Positions 44,501 to 54,025 are shown, counted from the first letter of the stretch. The stretch: 64,000 nucleotides of DNA from Lachnospiraceae bacterium (GCA_015056815.1 SVFN01000001.1:124001-188000), one strand, 5' to 3'. Made by a program: numbers and translations. Notes: generated from the letters alone by a model not told the origin.

Positions 44501-46214
44501 CAATTTTGCCGGTGTATCCGAGATCGAGCCCTATGCATTCCTGGATTGTGACGGTGTACTCACAGCAGATATGTCCGGGTCGGAAGTGGAGAAGATACCG
44601 GAGCACTGCTTTGACTCCTGTGTAAATCTGTATCAGTGTACACTGCCGGATTCCACAACAGAGATCGAAAGCTGTGCATTTAAGGATACCAAGATACGAA
44701 GCATTACGATTCCGAACAATTTCGCACATATCTCCGATACTGCGTTTGTAGACGGTGTTCCCGGAACAGATAAAGTAAAGGATGTGGATAATCTTCTGAT
44801 CAGAGGATATAGCCCTTCCACAGCAGAGAATTATGCGAATTCCAAGAATCACCCGACGTTCTATTTTGAGAAGGTATCAGCAATTTATACCGTTAAATTT
44901 GTGGACGGATATGATAATGCGGTACTGCATACGGAGCAGGTGGCGGAAGGCGAATATATCACGCAGGTGACCTGGGCGCCTCCGACGCATGACAATGTCA
45001 TTTTTGACGGATGGGATCCCGCAGATTATTATGAGAATCCGGTGACTTCCGATATGACGATCAAAGCTACCTATACGGCATCCGGGGAGGCAAACTATAC
45101 TTTGACCTTTGTCGACTGGGATGAAGAAACGGTGCTTTATAAGATGGCAGTAGTAAGAGACGGCTATGCTACGGCTCCTCCGATTCCGGCGCCATACAGA
45201 GACGGATATACATTCATCGGATGGACACCTTCAAACTATACAACGATCCCGATCATCAAGGATATGAAGATCGTGGCGCAGTATTATTACACAGGCGATT
45301 ATAAAGACAATACGAATGATAATGGCAACAATGGAAACAACAACGGTTCGGTATCAGATAACAATACGGATGAAGATCTGAACGGACAGAGTACCAATAA
45401 GAACACGACGAGTGCGGATTCCAAAAAGAAAAAGAATACTTCCAACAACGGAAGCGGTAATGATAACGGAAATACAAACACAAACAAAACAAACAATGGA
45501 TCCGACACCGGTACGAACGGCACAAACAATAGCACAACGACAAAGACGAATACCACAGTGAATAATACAACAGCCAGAAATAACGGCAGAACTGTGAGTG
45601 GAAATGGCACGACTGTTAAGAGACCGAATGGAACAAAGGTAGAAGTAACAAAGAGCGGCATCAATAATTCGAAGCTGGTATCTGCGACAGTAAGCGGTGG
45701 AAACGGCGATAATTATGTGATCAAGATCACAGATTCGGAAGAGGCCAAGAGTGCGGTACAGAAAGCGCTTTTAGGCGAGTATGGAAATATTGACAATATT
45801 AAGTATTTTGCGATGGATATCAGTATTTACGATGCCACAGGTACGACGAAACTGGAGAATATAGCGGGACTATCTGTGAATATTACGATGCCGATCCCCG
45901 AAGCACTTACCGTATACGGAGGCAATAACCGCGCCGCAGCAGTTTCAGGCGCAGGCGCACTGGAGAAGCTGGGGACAAGGTTTACGACGATTGATGGTGT
46001 TCCATGTATGTCATTTACAGCGACACATTTTTCACCCTATTCCGTTTATGTGGATACCAATAATCTGACGGCGGCAGGGGCAGTGGATGTGACACCGAAG
46101 ACGGGGGATCCGATCGAACCGAAGTGGTTTTTGGCGATGGGTCTTGCGCTTCTTTCGATCATCACATTCTTTATGAGAGGTTCGAAGCGCAAAGTGATCA
46201 AAGTGGTTTCTTGA
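41529..46214 (+). CDS. Large LPxTG-type surface protein with BspA-like leucine-rich repeats
   Basis: A surface protein of about 1561 residues. Signal peptide (about 1-42, LGALSAVFMGSALIVAA), many BspA/LRR_5 units (IGDNAFVNCQFNTVNLGNKLQRIGNYAFYNC-type) in the middle, two InlB-like B repeats (from YTVKFVDGYDNAV and YTLTFVDWDEETV), an Asn/Thr/Gly-rich linker of about 130 residues, a C-terminal domain ending THFSPYSVYVD, and the sorting signal TPKTGDPIEPKWFLA plus helix and basic tail. Of three in-frame starts (41490, 41523, 41529), 41529 has AGGAG at the best distance. It follows srtB closely and is likely an adhesin. Confidence 0.9.
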   Translation: MAKKQRMKKNTKMRRTVLGALSAVFMGSALIVAAIPSSRSEAADEEEGIEYSALNYYDKPYALNPASISDKAAIVARQKEYEPNDVSKIMPVCTDTSGKPTTPVYFSEDGLFSVAYAKTPDQGTYTGVIVNFDITNPNVSSTLQIPDSILAYQHDEAGNLQAVCWDPGVGNGESSDPAYFLYYNTATKDSAVSGNLVETQYTMEPCYADYKSEWFIPDGAGNNRTTMYRKGNQSEAGAVKGDDGQWYVPSSLIGGQLRIPVQYIGSARYYPDQNSYDNSVGVFQDATQMSTLKIGANILAIGDNAFVNCQFNTVNLGNKLQRIGNYAFYNCNQLSTLNLYDEGDKDDTAEHASTALNTIGACAFSGCRALRSVVIPNQVQSLGLFCFANDAALTAANLYGLDQNGNSNLTKVGDGLFMNCTALQVLHIANNVSNMDYVEYMLYDCSSLYELYLPDNTGGVRPVSVLSGTDHPGVFAANNVTGCSALQTVKVPNNAIKIECGTGSGLEGGGNKYNLHIDNPSYPYEITGASHVDAFGRINLGCHLNHPEEFEVSSSFVIISNRSEACMAYKYARAHEIAFGYIDNGIEYYEKLSEKYFYTVRKPSGGTTVVDLAKITVESGNTGNIIIPSSIGPYTIGSISGQSFASLGESGKSAVKYVNIPYTVSLIGENTFNGCTNLEAVHFDDAMSVEEIGNKAFYTGAGGVSGNGLKELKLIGTVSSGKTLSEPFRYAMTVGNTYNDPSASESRYITYCTDFPTNLQIRLDYEYDPIDNTIINPTPTLMEVPKGVSQYTGGTPDYSLTSYDKEKEAQNKIAESALKKYSAGTSFGGLTEAEQGVITATTVINVPYGVRAIADEALDGKPVLSGNEDLVTLQLNSVEKLQDGLMNDCTRLVNFSMGSSGVEGGESVGSYVFENCPSLTNVSMPDTLTTFGEVPFHGATALTYVDFGNSPYYTCDDYIIYGLDENGQKDRIVECLRVRGKAAGTSFVTNSNFAGVSEIEPYAFLDCDGVLTADMSGSEVEKIPEHCFDSCVNLYQCTLPDSTTEIESCAFKDTKIRSITIPNNFAHISDTAFVDGVPGTDKVKDVDNLLIRGYSPSTAENYANSKNHPTFYFEKVSAIYTVKFVDGYDNAVLHTEQVAEGEYITQVTWAPPTHDNVIFDGWDPADYYENPVTSDMTIKATYTASGEANYTLTFVDWDEETVLYKMAVVRDGYATAPPIPAPYRDGYTFIGWTPSNYTTIPIIKDMKIVAQYYYTGDYKDNTNDNGNNGNNNGSVSDNNTDEDLNGQSTNKNTTSADSKKKKNTSNNGSGNDNGNTNTNKTNNGSDTGTNGTNNSTTTKTNTTVNNTTARNNGRTVSGNGTTVKRPNGTKVEVTKSGINNSKLVSATVSGGNGDNYVIKITDSEEAKSAVQKALLGEYGNIDNIKYFAMDISIYDATGTTKLENIAGLSVNITMPIPEALTVYGGNNRAAAVSGAGALEKLGTRFTTIDGVPCMSFTATHFSPYSVYVDTNNLTAAGAVDVTPKTGDPIEPKWFLAMGLALLSIITFFMRGSKRKVIKVVS

Positions 46215-46282
46215 TCAGTCGATATGAATAAACAGATGCGTCCTGTCAGGAACTGAAGAAGGATCGCAGGAAAGAGTGTTTC

Positions 46283-49153
46283 ATGAAAAAGAAGATCAGA
46301 AAGGCAATCGGGGCATTACTACTGGCAGTCGCAGTGGCGATCACGCAGATACCTGCGACCAATGTGGAGGCGGCGTCCGATTTTCAGATGGATGAGAATA
46401 CTTTGATGAAATATACAGGCACGACAGCAGTCGTGTCTGTTCCTGCTGGGACAAAAGTGATCGCAGAGGAGGCTTTTGCAGGTTGCACGACCATGACATC
46501 CCTGCAGCTTCCCGGTACGCTTGAAAAAATATCAGCAGCAGCTTTCCGCGGCTGTACCGGACTTAGCAGCGTAAAGATTCCGGAGGGATGTGAAGTGATC
46601 GGTAATCAGGCATTTGCAGATTGTACGCTGTTGGTGGATGTGTCGATCCCTTCTACGGTGAGGACCATAGAGAGCGGAGCATTTGCCGGGGATAAGAGAC
46701 TTGGCGGCGTTACCGTTTCGACTGCAAATCAGAATTATGTAAGCGCCGGTGGAGCACTTTATACAAAAGACATGAAGAAACTGGTTGAGGTATTCCAGGG
46801 AAGGGCTGACAAAAGCTATGTGATGCCTGCTACGGTTTCTTCCATTGAAAAATATGCATTCTGGGGTTGTGGCAATCTGCGGGAGATTACATTAAGTAAT
46901 TATCTGGATGAGATCCCGCCTTATGCGTTCTCTTTCTGCCGGAACCTGGAAGGGATCACATTACCATATTCGGTCAACCGGATTGAGTCAAAAGCATTCG
47001 AAAACTGCCTTTCCCTTGAGGATGCAGTCATTCCGGCTTCGGTCTCCTATATCAGTCCTACCGCATTTGACGGCTGCGCGAAATTAAATATCATCTCCGA
47101 AGCGGGCAGTGTGGCAGAGCGTTTCTTTCAGGAGTTTGACGGATCACAGGCGGCAGTGGTGGATTACGAGGAGAACGATGATGAGACAGTGGATCTGACG
47201 CGCAGGGAAAAAGCGGACAATACATCTGACGTCTCCAATGTCAATCCGGGTGATGTCAGTGATGCAACGGTAGTAGAGACACCGGATGGAGCGGATGTGC
47301 TCGGACGAACGAAGATCGTTTATCAGCAGGCGGTTGTGTTTGTAGATAATACCAAAATGGAAGTGCTGGATGGAAGCGAGCCGGTCCCGAGATCAGAGCC
47401 GGTTTCCTCGGTAAGCGATAACCGGCCTGCACAGGAGCAGGCATTGACGCAGAAATATACCATTGTCAATGGCGATACGATTGCATCAAAAGCTTTTTAT
47501 GGAGACACGAGTCTGGTACAGTACGGCTTTCCAAAAGGAATTGAGCATATCAGTGATTTTGCTTTTGCCAGATCCGGTCTGCAGTCTGTTACCATTCCGG
47601 GGACAGTTGAAGATATCGGGTATGGAGCATTTTATCATTGTGACAATTTACAGTCGGTATCGATTCCGTCATCGGTCAAAACGATCGAGCCGGCGGCATT
47701 TACACATACGAAATGGCTGGAGTCCTGGAAAACAGGTGGAGATGTGGATGATTTCCTGGTGGTGGGAGACGGGATCCTGATCGCTTACAAGGGAATGCGC
47801 CAGAGTGTGGTATTGCCGGATAACGTCAAAAAGATCGGGGCAGAAGTGTTTCAGGATCATAATGAGATAACAGCAGTATATCTTCCGGATGGTCTGGAAG
47901 AGATCGGGGAAGATGCATTTAATGGCTGCTACAGCCTCCGTCAGCTTTCCGGGGGAACGAAATTGAAAAAAATATGTGACAGGGCTTTTTACGGATGCCC
48001 GCTGTCAACGGTAAGGATTCCTGCAACGGTTGAAAAAGTGGGATTACAGGCATACGGTGGCAATGAGGAAGTAAAAAGCGTGGTATTTCAAGGAACGAAG
48101 CTGCCGGAGCTTTCTTATGAGAAGACTGCGACCAGATTATCCAATGAAGATTTCAGGGATCTTGCCTTTGGATGTGAGACGGCTGTGGTGGATGGAAGTA
48201 TAACCGAGTTCGAAGACACGATCCTGGATACCCGGATGCTTGGATTCAGGGGAGTTGTGGTAAGCATACAGTCTGAACCGACGCCGGCTCAATATGGTTC
48301 TGCCCGCTTGGAATACTGTTCGATCGAACCGGATCCTGCAACCGGGATCGTGAAAGTGCCGGACAGTGTGCAGATCTTTGGAGAAGAATACCGCTTAAGT
48401 TCCGTAAATGTGAGAGCCTTTGATCCTTATAAGATTTATGAGAGCTGGGCGAAATATAAACCGACGGATATTTCCATTGAAAGCTCCATTGCGCAGGGAG
48501 TTAATGTGAAGTCGGGAATAACCTTTGCAGAGGAAGCAGGTGCTTACAAGCGGACTGTTTCCGAGAATTCTGCGTACATCACTGTTTCGGATGAAGACCG
48601 CCTTGTCAGGGATGGCGGGATTTTTACGGCAGAGTTCAAACAGCGGCAGGAAGACTTTTATCTGCACCTTTCCAAAAGCAAAGACAGTAAAAGGGCGTTG
48701 AAGGAGGCTGTGGAAGACAAGTATGGAGAAATGCTGGATGAGAAGCAACTCTATGCTTTTGACATGAGTCTCTATGATCATACGGATACTGTACCGATCA
48801 CGAAGTTAGGGAAGGAGGCATTGACTGTTACGATGCAGGTGCCACCGGGAATGGAAGATGATACCCTTTGCGTTGTGACGCTGGATGACAACGGGCAGCT
48901 GGAAACAGATTTTGTAAATTATGTGGTGAAAAACGAAAAGAAATGTATTCAGTTTAGAGTGACACATTTTTCTCCTTACGGAATTTATGCGGCAAAGGGA
49001 CAGCTGGCGGAACGGATCGATGAAAAGATTTCCAATCCTTCCGGGGAGGCAGGACTGGATGAATCACCGGATACCGGAGACCCGATCGACCCGAAATGGT
49101 TTCTGGCAGGGGGCTTTCTGTTTCTGGCACTGTTTTTGATGTTTCGCAGATAG
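46283..49153 (+). CDS. Second LRR surface protein with sortase signal
   Basis: A 956-residue surface protein. Signal peptide at 1-31 (IGALLLAVAVAITQIPATNVEA), BspA-like leucine-rich repeats in two blocks (about 40-280 and 375-600: EEAFAGCTTMTSLQLPGTLEK, SKAFYGDTSLVQYGFP), a spacer between them, and a C-terminal domain homologous to that of the protein upstream (DMSLYDHTDT, THFSPYGIY). It ends SPDTGDPIDPKWFLAGG with a membrane helix and only two basic residues. The shared motif P-x-TGDPI-x-PKWFLA indicates use of the same sortase. Confidence 0.9.
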   Translation: MKKKIRKAIGALLLAVAVAITQIPATNVEAASDFQMDENTLMKYTGTTAVVSVPAGTKVIAEEAFAGCTTMTSLQLPGTLEKISAAAFRGCTGLSSVKIPEGCEVIGNQAFADCTLLVDVSIPSTVRTIESGAFAGDKRLGGVTVSTANQNYVSAGGALYTKDMKKLVEVFQGRADKSYVMPATVSSIEKYAFWGCGNLREITLSNYLDEIPPYAFSFCRNLEGITLPYSVNRIESKAFENCLSLEDAVIPASVSYISPTAFDGCAKLNIISEAGSVAERFFQEFDGSQAAVVDYEENDDETVDLTRREKADNTSDVSNVNPGDVSDATVVETPDGADVLGRTKIVYQQAVVFVDNTKMEVLDGSEPVPRSEPVSSVSDNRPAQEQALTQKYTIVNGDTIASKAFYGDTSLVQYGFPKGIEHISDFAFARSGLQSVTIPGTVEDIGYGAFYHCDNLQSVSIPSSVKTIEPAAFTHTKWLESWKTGGDVDDFLVVGDGILIAYKGMRQSVVLPDNVKKIGAEVFQDHNEITAVYLPDGLEEIGEDAFNGCYSLRQLSGGTKLKKICDRAFYGCPLSTVRIPATVEKVGLQAYGGNEEVKSVVFQGTKLPELSYEKTATRLSNEDFRDLAFGCETAVVDGSITEFEDTILDTRMLGFRGVVVSIQSEPTPAQYGSARLEYCSIEPDPATGIVKVPDSVQIFGEEYRLSSVNVRAFDPYKIYESWAKYKPTDISIESSIAQGVNVKSGITFAEEAGAYKRTVSENSAYITVSDEDRLVRDGGIFTAEFKQRQEDFYLHLSKSKDSKRALKEAVEDKYGEMLDEKQLYAFDMSLYDHTDTVPITKLGKEALTVTMQVPPGMEDDTLCVVTLDDNGQLETDFVNYVVKNEKKCIQFRVTHFSPYGIYAAKGQLAERIDEKISNPSGEAGLDESPDTGDPIDPKWFLAGGFLFLALFLMFRR

Positions 49154-49195
49154 CTTTCAGACAGGCGATGCCGGGAAAATAAGGGTGTTGTTCTG

Positions 49196-49232
49196 AAACA
49201 ATCCGGATATCGGTTTTTGACCCGGACATCAT
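49196..49232 (+). repeat. Short dispersed repeat, copy B
   Basis: Matches copy A at 2353-2389 in 34 of 37 bases. It lies between the second surface protein gene and its terminator and is preceded by the small hairpin TTGTT/AACAA. Confidence 0.6.
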
Positions 49233-49253
49233 AAATATATAAGCGCGAAGAAG

Positions 49254-49290
49254 AATCCTCATGGTTGAAAAACGGTGAGGATTTTTTCTC
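49254..49290 (+). terminator. Terminator of the sortase-surface protein operon
   Basis: AATCCTCA (49254-49261) pairs with TGAGGATT (49276-49283) across a 14-base loop and is followed by TTTTTCTCTCC. It separates the surface-protein genes from the protease gene. Confidence 0.75.
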
Positions 49291-49364
49291 TCCTTTTATC
49301 CTTCTGCTTCATATATTGATAAAAAGATATTTGTCAGATGATAAGATCGGAAAGAGGAGGCAGT

Positions 49365-50318
49365 TTGGACAGAGTCAGAAGGCAGCTTGGTATCACAAAA
49401 GAAATTTCGTATAGCAGTTCGAAAGAAGTGGGGATCGGAATTCTTGACAGCGGGATCTATTATCATCCGGATCTGAAGGAAAATATCGCAGAGCTGCAGA
49501 ATTTTATTCCCCAAAAAGAAACGAACTATGACCGGATGGGTCATGGAACGCATGTGGCAGGAATCATTGCCGGAAACGGGCAGAGTTTTGGAGGAAAATA
49601 CAGGGGAATCGCGCCGAAGTGCCCTTTATATATCGGGAAGATCCTGGACCGGAAAGGACAGGGAAGACTGGAAGACCTGATCGCCGGTCTGGAGTGGTTT
49701 TATGAAAACAAAGAACGGTTTTTCATACGAGTGATCAATATTTCCATCGGCATCTTTGATGAGAAAGAACTGCGTAGTCAGAACCGGAATGTAATGGAAA
49801 AAGTCCTTTCACTGGAAAAAATATGCAGAAAACTATATGAAGCAGACATTCTTGTCGTAGCGGCTGCCGGAAACGGAGGACCGGAATGGAACACTATTTC
49901 CCTGTTGGCTGATTCGGAATTTGTACTGGCAGTAGGATGTCATGATGGTACGTTCCGGTTTCCCGACCGCAGGATGTGCTGCGATTATTCCGGAAGAGGA
50001 CCCGGAAAGGGAAGCCGGGTAAAACCGGATATTGTCGCTCCGGGTACGGGAATCGTTTCCTGCAGCAATTATGGAAGCGGGTATGTGGCAAAGAGCGGCA
50101 CTTCCATGGCAACGCCTATCGTGACTGCAGCGGCAGCGCTTGCTTTTTCCACACATCCCGACTGGGATGCGAAGACCTGTATGAAGGCGATCATAGATAC
50201 CGGAAGGGATCTGGGAGAGGATACACGTAAGCAGGGACATGGAATGATCAATATAAAAGGAGTTCTGTCTTATGCAGAAAGGAAGTTGCGATTCAGTTCC
50301 CAGCCAGTTGGTCACTGA
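49365..50318 (+). CDS. Subtilisin-like serine protease (S8 family)
   Basis: A compact S8 protease with an intact catalytic triad: Asp in GILDSGI, His in MGHGTHVAGI, Ser in SGTSMATPIV, and the oxyanion Asn in AAAGNGGPEW. There is no signal peptide or propeptide, so it is probably cytoplasmic, as with intracellular subtilisins and Lachnospiraceae S8 proteins. Two starts are possible: TTG 49365, four bases after AGAGGAGG (317 residues), and ATG 49338 without a visible binding site (326 residues). It follows the surface-protein genes but has a terminator in between, so a link is only positional. Confidence 0.88.
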   Translation: MDRVRRQLGITKEISYSSSKEVGIGILDSGIYYHPDLKENIAELQNFIPQKETNYDRMGHGTHVAGIIAGNGQSFGGKYRGIAPKCPLYIGKILDRKGQGRLEDLIAGLEWFYENKERFFIRVINISIGIFDEKELRSQNRNVMEKVLSLEKICRKLYEADILVVAAAGNGGPEWNTISLLADSEFVLAVGCHDGTFRFPDRRMCCDYSGRGPGKGSRVKPDIVAPGTGIVSCSNYGSGYVAKSGTSMATPIVTAAAALAFSTHPDWDAKTCMKAIIDTGRDLGEDTRKQGHGMINIKGVLSYAERKLRFSSQPVGH

Positions 50319-50360
50319 ATAGAGTAACGAATGGAATACAGCGGTAACCGAAAAGGACTA

Positions 50361-50389
50361 TTGACAGAGAGGAACTGATTGTATACAAT
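50361..50389 (+). promoter_or_regulatory. Promoter and palindromic operator of the GntR-icd operon
   Basis: TTGACA (50361-50366), 17-base spacer, TACAAT (50384-50389). The perfect 12-base palindrome ATTGTATACAAT (50378-50389) covers the -10 exactly. FCD-type GntR regulators commonly bind GTATAC-centred palindromes, so the regulator encoded 76 bases downstream probably represses this promoter. Confidence 0.75.
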
Positions 50390-50464
50390 GATACCGATGG
50401 CAAAAAGCTGGCGAATGAGACAAAGGCAGGCAGAGGAGAAGGTGTCTGTTTACGGAGAAGTAAG

Positions 50465-51181
50465 ATGAGTGATTACAATTTAAAAGAAGAAGTATCCGAT
50501 AAATATTCTCTCAGAGGGAGAGTCTTTAACAAGATCAGAGAGGATATTTTAAACGGTAAATATGAGGAGAATGAAGAATTAAGAGAGGCTGCGATCGGTG
50601 AGGAGCTTGGAGTATCCAGGACTCCTGTCAGGGAAGCGTTCAGGCAGCTTGAACTCGAGGGACTTTTAAAGATCGTCCCGAATAAAGGTGCATATGTTAC
50701 GGGCATTACCATGAAAGATGTGGAAGATATTTATATGATACGTTCGCTTTTGGAAGGATTATGTGCGAAGTGGTGTACCGAGCATATCTCACCGGAGCGC
50801 ATGGAAGAAATGGAAGAAAATGTTTATCTGGCCGATTTTCATGCCGAGAAGGGACATCTGGATCAGATCGCCATGTTAGACAACCGCTTTCATGAGATCA
50901 TGTACGAGTCCTGTAATTCCAAGATGCTGGAGCATTTATTAAAAGATTTTCATCATTATGTATACAGAGTACGCAAGAGAACCCTTTCCAATAATGTGCG
51001 GGGAAAGGCTTCCAATGAAGAACATAAGCAGATCATGGAAGCGATGAAGGCTCATAACGGAGAATTGGCACAGAAGCTGGCTGATGAGCATATTATGAAC
51101 GCCTATCAGAACATGATTCAGAACGGATTGGCTGATATTTTTGCACATGACGGTCAGGAAACAGATCATACACAGGAATAA
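50465..51181 (+). CDS. GntR-family regulator, FCD (FadR-like) subfamily
   Basis: A 238-residue transcription regulator. The N-terminal winged helix (about 14-80: [44 protein letters not shown]) is typical of GntR. The C-terminal all-helical FCD domain (about 85-220) has the metal/ligand-binding pattern ([28 protein letters not shown]). FCD regulators sense organic acids; with icd only 40 bases downstream, a TCA-cycle acid is a plausible effector. A GTATAC palindrome on the upstream promoter suggests autoregulation. Confidence 0.9.
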   Translation: MSDYNLKEEVSDKYSLRGRVFNKIREDILNGKYEENEELREAAIGEELGVSRTPVREAFRQLELEGLLKIVPNKGAYVTGITMKDVEDIYMIRSLLEGLCAKWCTEHISPERMEEMEENVYLADFHAEKGHLDQIAMLDNRFHEIMYESCNSKMLEHLLKDFHHYVYRVRKRTLSNNVRGKASNEEHKQIMEAMKAHNGELAQKLADEHIMNAYQNMIQNGLADIFAHDGQETDHTQE

Positions 51182-51221
51182 ACAATCTACAGATAAAACA
51201 CTACCTAAGGAGGATTCACCA

Positions 51222-52427
51222 ATGGCAAAAATTGCAATGAAAACACCGCTTGTGGAGATGGATGGAGATGAGATGACGAGGATTCTCTGGAAGATGATCA
51301 AGGAGGAGTTATTACTTCCGTATATTGATCTGAAGACAGAGTACTACGATCTTGGTCTGAAACATCGTAATGAAACAAATGATCAGGTAACGATCGATTC
51401 CGCGGAGGCAACAAAGAAATACGGCGTGGCCGTAAAATGTGCGACGATTACCCCGAATGCAGCACGTATGACGGAGTATGATCTGAAGGAGATGTGGAAA
51501 AGTCCGAACGGTACGATCCGCGCAGCATTAGACGGTACGGTATTCCGTGCTCCAATTGTGGTAAAAGGAATCGAGCCCTGTGTGAGAAACTGGGAGAAGC
51601 CTATTACATTGGCAAGACACGCATACGGTGATGTTTATAAGAATACAGAGATCAAGGTAAACGGTCCCGGCAAGGCAGAGTTAGTATTTACGGCAGAGGA
51701 TGGAACCGAGACGAGAGAACTGATCCATGATTTTACGGGAGCAGGTATCATTCAGGGAATTCATAATACGGATAAATCCATTACCAGTTTTGCAAGAGCG
51801 TGCTTTAATTATGCACTGGATACCAAACAGGATCTGTGGTTTGCGACCAAGGATACCATTTCCAAGAAATATGACCATAATTTCAAGGACATTTTCCAGG
51901 ATATTTATGAGAAAGAGTATGATGAGAAATTCAAAGCAACAGGGATCGAGTATTTCTACACTCTGATTGATGATGCGGTCGCACGTGTGATGAAGGCAAA
52001 GGGGGGATTTATCTGGGCCTGCAAGAATTATGACGGCGATGTGATGAGTGATATGGTTTCCTCTGCATTTGGTTCCCTGGCTATGATGACTTCCGTACTG
52101 GTTTCACCGTCAGGCGTCTATGAGTATGAGGCCGCTCACGGAACCGTACAGCGCCATTATTACAAGCACCTGAAAGGTGAGGAGACTTCGACCAATTCCG
52201 TAGCTACGATTTTTGCATGGACCGGCGCGCTCAGAAAACGTGGGGAACTGGATGAACTTCCGGAGCTTGGTGCATTCGCGGATAAACTGGAAAAGGCGAC
52301 GATTGATACGATCGAGAGCGGACGCATGACCAAAGACCTGGCGTTGATTACTTCCTTAAAAGATGTTATAGTATTGAACAGTGAGAATTTTATCAAAGAG
52401 ATCAGAAAGACCTTTGAGACACTGTAA
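51222..52427 (+). CDS. icd: NADP-dependent isocitrate dehydrogenase
   Basis: Converts isocitrate to 2-oxoglutarate. The 401 residues start [22 protein letters not shown], typical of the eukaryotic-like (subfamily II) NADP enzyme rather than the E. coli type. [24 protein letters not shown] and [28 protein letters not shown] hold the substrate and metal residues. AGGAGG lies before ATG 51222; the longer frame from 51141 overlaps the regulator and is rejected. It forms an operon with the GntR gene. Confidence 0.95.
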   Translation: MAKIAMKTPLVEMDGDEMTRILWKMIKEELLLPYIDLKTEYYDLGLKHRNETNDQVTIDSAEATKKYGVAVKCATITPNAARMTEYDLKEMWKSPNGTIRAALDGTVFRAPIVVKGIEPCVRNWEKPITLARHAYGDVYKNTEIKVNGPGKAELVFTAEDGTETRELIHDFTGAGIIQGIHNTDKSITSFARACFNYALDTKQDLWFATKDTISKKYDHNFKDIFQDIYEKEYDEKFKATGIEYFYTLIDDAVARVMKAKGGFIWACKNYDGDVMSDMVSSAFGSLAMMTSVLVSPSGVYEYEAAHGTVQRHYYKHLKGEETSTNSVATIFAWTGALRKRGELDELPELGAFADKLEKATIDTIESGRMTKDLALITSLKDVIVLNSENFIKEIRKTFETL

Positions 52428-52467
52428 GCACTGAATATTCTGTGTCTGAAGGCGGCAGGATAGATAA

Positions 52468-53949
52468 ATGGATTTTATTTCGTTAAGCTATGGCGTTTTT
52501 TTGCTGACAGGAATCGTTCTATATTATAGTATACCCAAAAAGAGGCAGTGGATCTGGCTGCTTCTTTTGGGTATCTTTTTTTATGTTCATGTATCGGGAA
52601 AACTGACTTTTTTTATCGCGATGAGTACCTTGACATCTTATCTGTTTGGGGTGTTTGCGGATGTGATAAGAAAAAAGAAGCCGGAAGAACAGCAGAAACG
52701 TATCTTAAAGGCAGCATTATTCATTGTAATCGCGGGAAATGTTCTGGTTCTTTTCCTTCTAAAGCTGGCAGCGTCTGCAAATGTCTGGGCGTCCAGGCTG
52801 CATTTGACACGCTTTTCCCTGTGGCTTCCGGTCGGCATTTCTTTTTATACACTGCAGATCGTGGCATATTGTGTGGATGTGTATCGGGGAAAGGTAGAGC
52901 CACAGAAGAATCCGGCGAAATATGCACTGTTTGTGACGTTTTTCCCGCAGATCTTACAGGGACCGATTCCGAGATATCAGGAACTGTCTAAGGAACTGTT
53001 TGAAGGACATGACTTTCAGTACAGGAAGATTGTGTCTGGACTGGAGCTGATGCTGTGGGGCTTTTTCCAGAAGCTGGTGATCGCGGATCGTGCGAACATC
53101 GTGGTAAACCGGATCTATGGGGAATATGAAAGCTATCAGGGCTTTTTGATCCTGCTTGCAGGCTTTTTATACAGCATCCAGCTTTATGCAGATTTTTCGG
53201 GCTGTGTCTGTATCGCGAGGGGAAGTGCGGCGCTTTTCGGGATTGAGCTTGGTCAGAACTTTGAGCATCCCTATTTTGCGGATTCGGTGGCCGATTTCTG
53301 GCACAGATGGCATATTTCGTTAAGTCAGTGGCTCAGGGATTATGTCTATATCCCGCTTGGCGGCAACCGTAAGGGGAATCTTCGGAAATATCTGAATATT
53401 ATGCTGACATTTTTGGTCAGCGGAATCTGGCATGGGATCGGAATGCACTTTATCGTGTGGGGCTGTATGCATGGAGCCTGTCAGGTGATCGGAAGCATTC
53501 TGAGGCCGGTGAGGGACTGGCTGGTAAGGAAGATGTCCATTGACCGGAACAGTTTTTCCCATCGCTTATACAAGCAGTCTGTCACATTTGTGCTGGTCAT
53601 GCTTGCGTGGATGGTCTTTCGGGCAGAGAGTATGGCACAGGTCATGGGGATGTTTCGAAATATGTTTTCCGTTTTTAACCCGTGGGTATTGGTAAACGGT
53701 GAGCTCTATCTCTTAGGGATCAGCGGAATGGAGTTCAGACTTTTGCTGTTTGGGATTTTTCTCATGTGGACGGTTGGTATGCTGCAGGTGAAATTTCATG
53801 CAAACGGACAGGGCATACGTATGGTGCTTGAGAAACAATCTCTTGCTTTCCGCTGGACTTTGATTTTGCTGGCGATTTTTGCGGTGTTAATCTTTGGCGT
53901 GTACGGTCCGGGATATGATGCGGCGCAGTTTATTTATGGGGGCTTTTAG
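52468..53949 (+). CDS. MBOAT family O-acyltransferase (AlgI/DltB-like)
   Basis: A 493-residue polytopic membrane protein of the MBOAT family, which moves acyl groups across the membrane for transfer to a surface polymer. About 11 helices. The conserved region FWHRWHISLSQWLRDYVYIPLGGNRKG and the catalytic-His motif SGIWHGIGMHFIVWG are intact. The SGNH protein gene about 320 bases downstream is the expected extracytoplasmic partner. The modified polymer is not identifiable here: no dltA or dltC and no alginate genes are adjacent. Confidence 0.92.
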   Translation: MDFISLSYGVFLLTGIVLYYSIPKKRQWIWLLLLGIFFYVHVSGKLTFFIAMSTLTSYLFGVFADVIRKKKPEEQQKRILKAALFIVIAGNVLVLFLLKLAASANVWASRLHLTRFSLWLPVGISFYTLQIVAYCVDVYRGKVEPQKNPAKYALFVTFFPQILQGPIPRYQELSKELFEGHDFQYRKIVSGLELMLWGFFQKLVIADRANIVVNRIYGEYESYQGFLILLAGFLYSIQLYADFSGCVCIARGSAALFGIELGQNFEHPYFADSVADFWHRWHISLSQWLRDYVYIPLGGNRKGNLRKYLNIMLTFLVSGIWHGIGMHFIVWGCMHGACQVIGSILRPVRDWLVRKMSIDRNSFSHRLYKQSVTFVLVMLAWMVFRAESMAQVMGMFRNMFSVFNPWVLVNGELYLLGISGMEFRLLLFGIFLMWTVGMLQVKFHANGQGIRMVLEKQSLAFRWTLILLAIFAVLIFGVYGPGYDAAQFIYGGF

Positions 53950-54025
53950 GTGCGATGCAATGTGTGAAATTGCCACATTCCATGAGAGTCTGCTACTGGG
54001 ATGCCGGTGCTTTTCAGGGAGAAAC

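Noticed and set aside
45256-45664. Minus-strand frames opposite the Asn/Thr-rich linker
   Set aside because: Low-complexity plus-strand coding sequence leaves the complement open; the frames show only Ser/Phe/Val-rich or Tyr/Cys-rich composition.
50317-50331. Possible third MITE end (GAATAGAGTAAC)
   Set aside because: It has a two-base insertion relative to GAATAGTAAC, no partner inverted end nearby and no flanking repeat.
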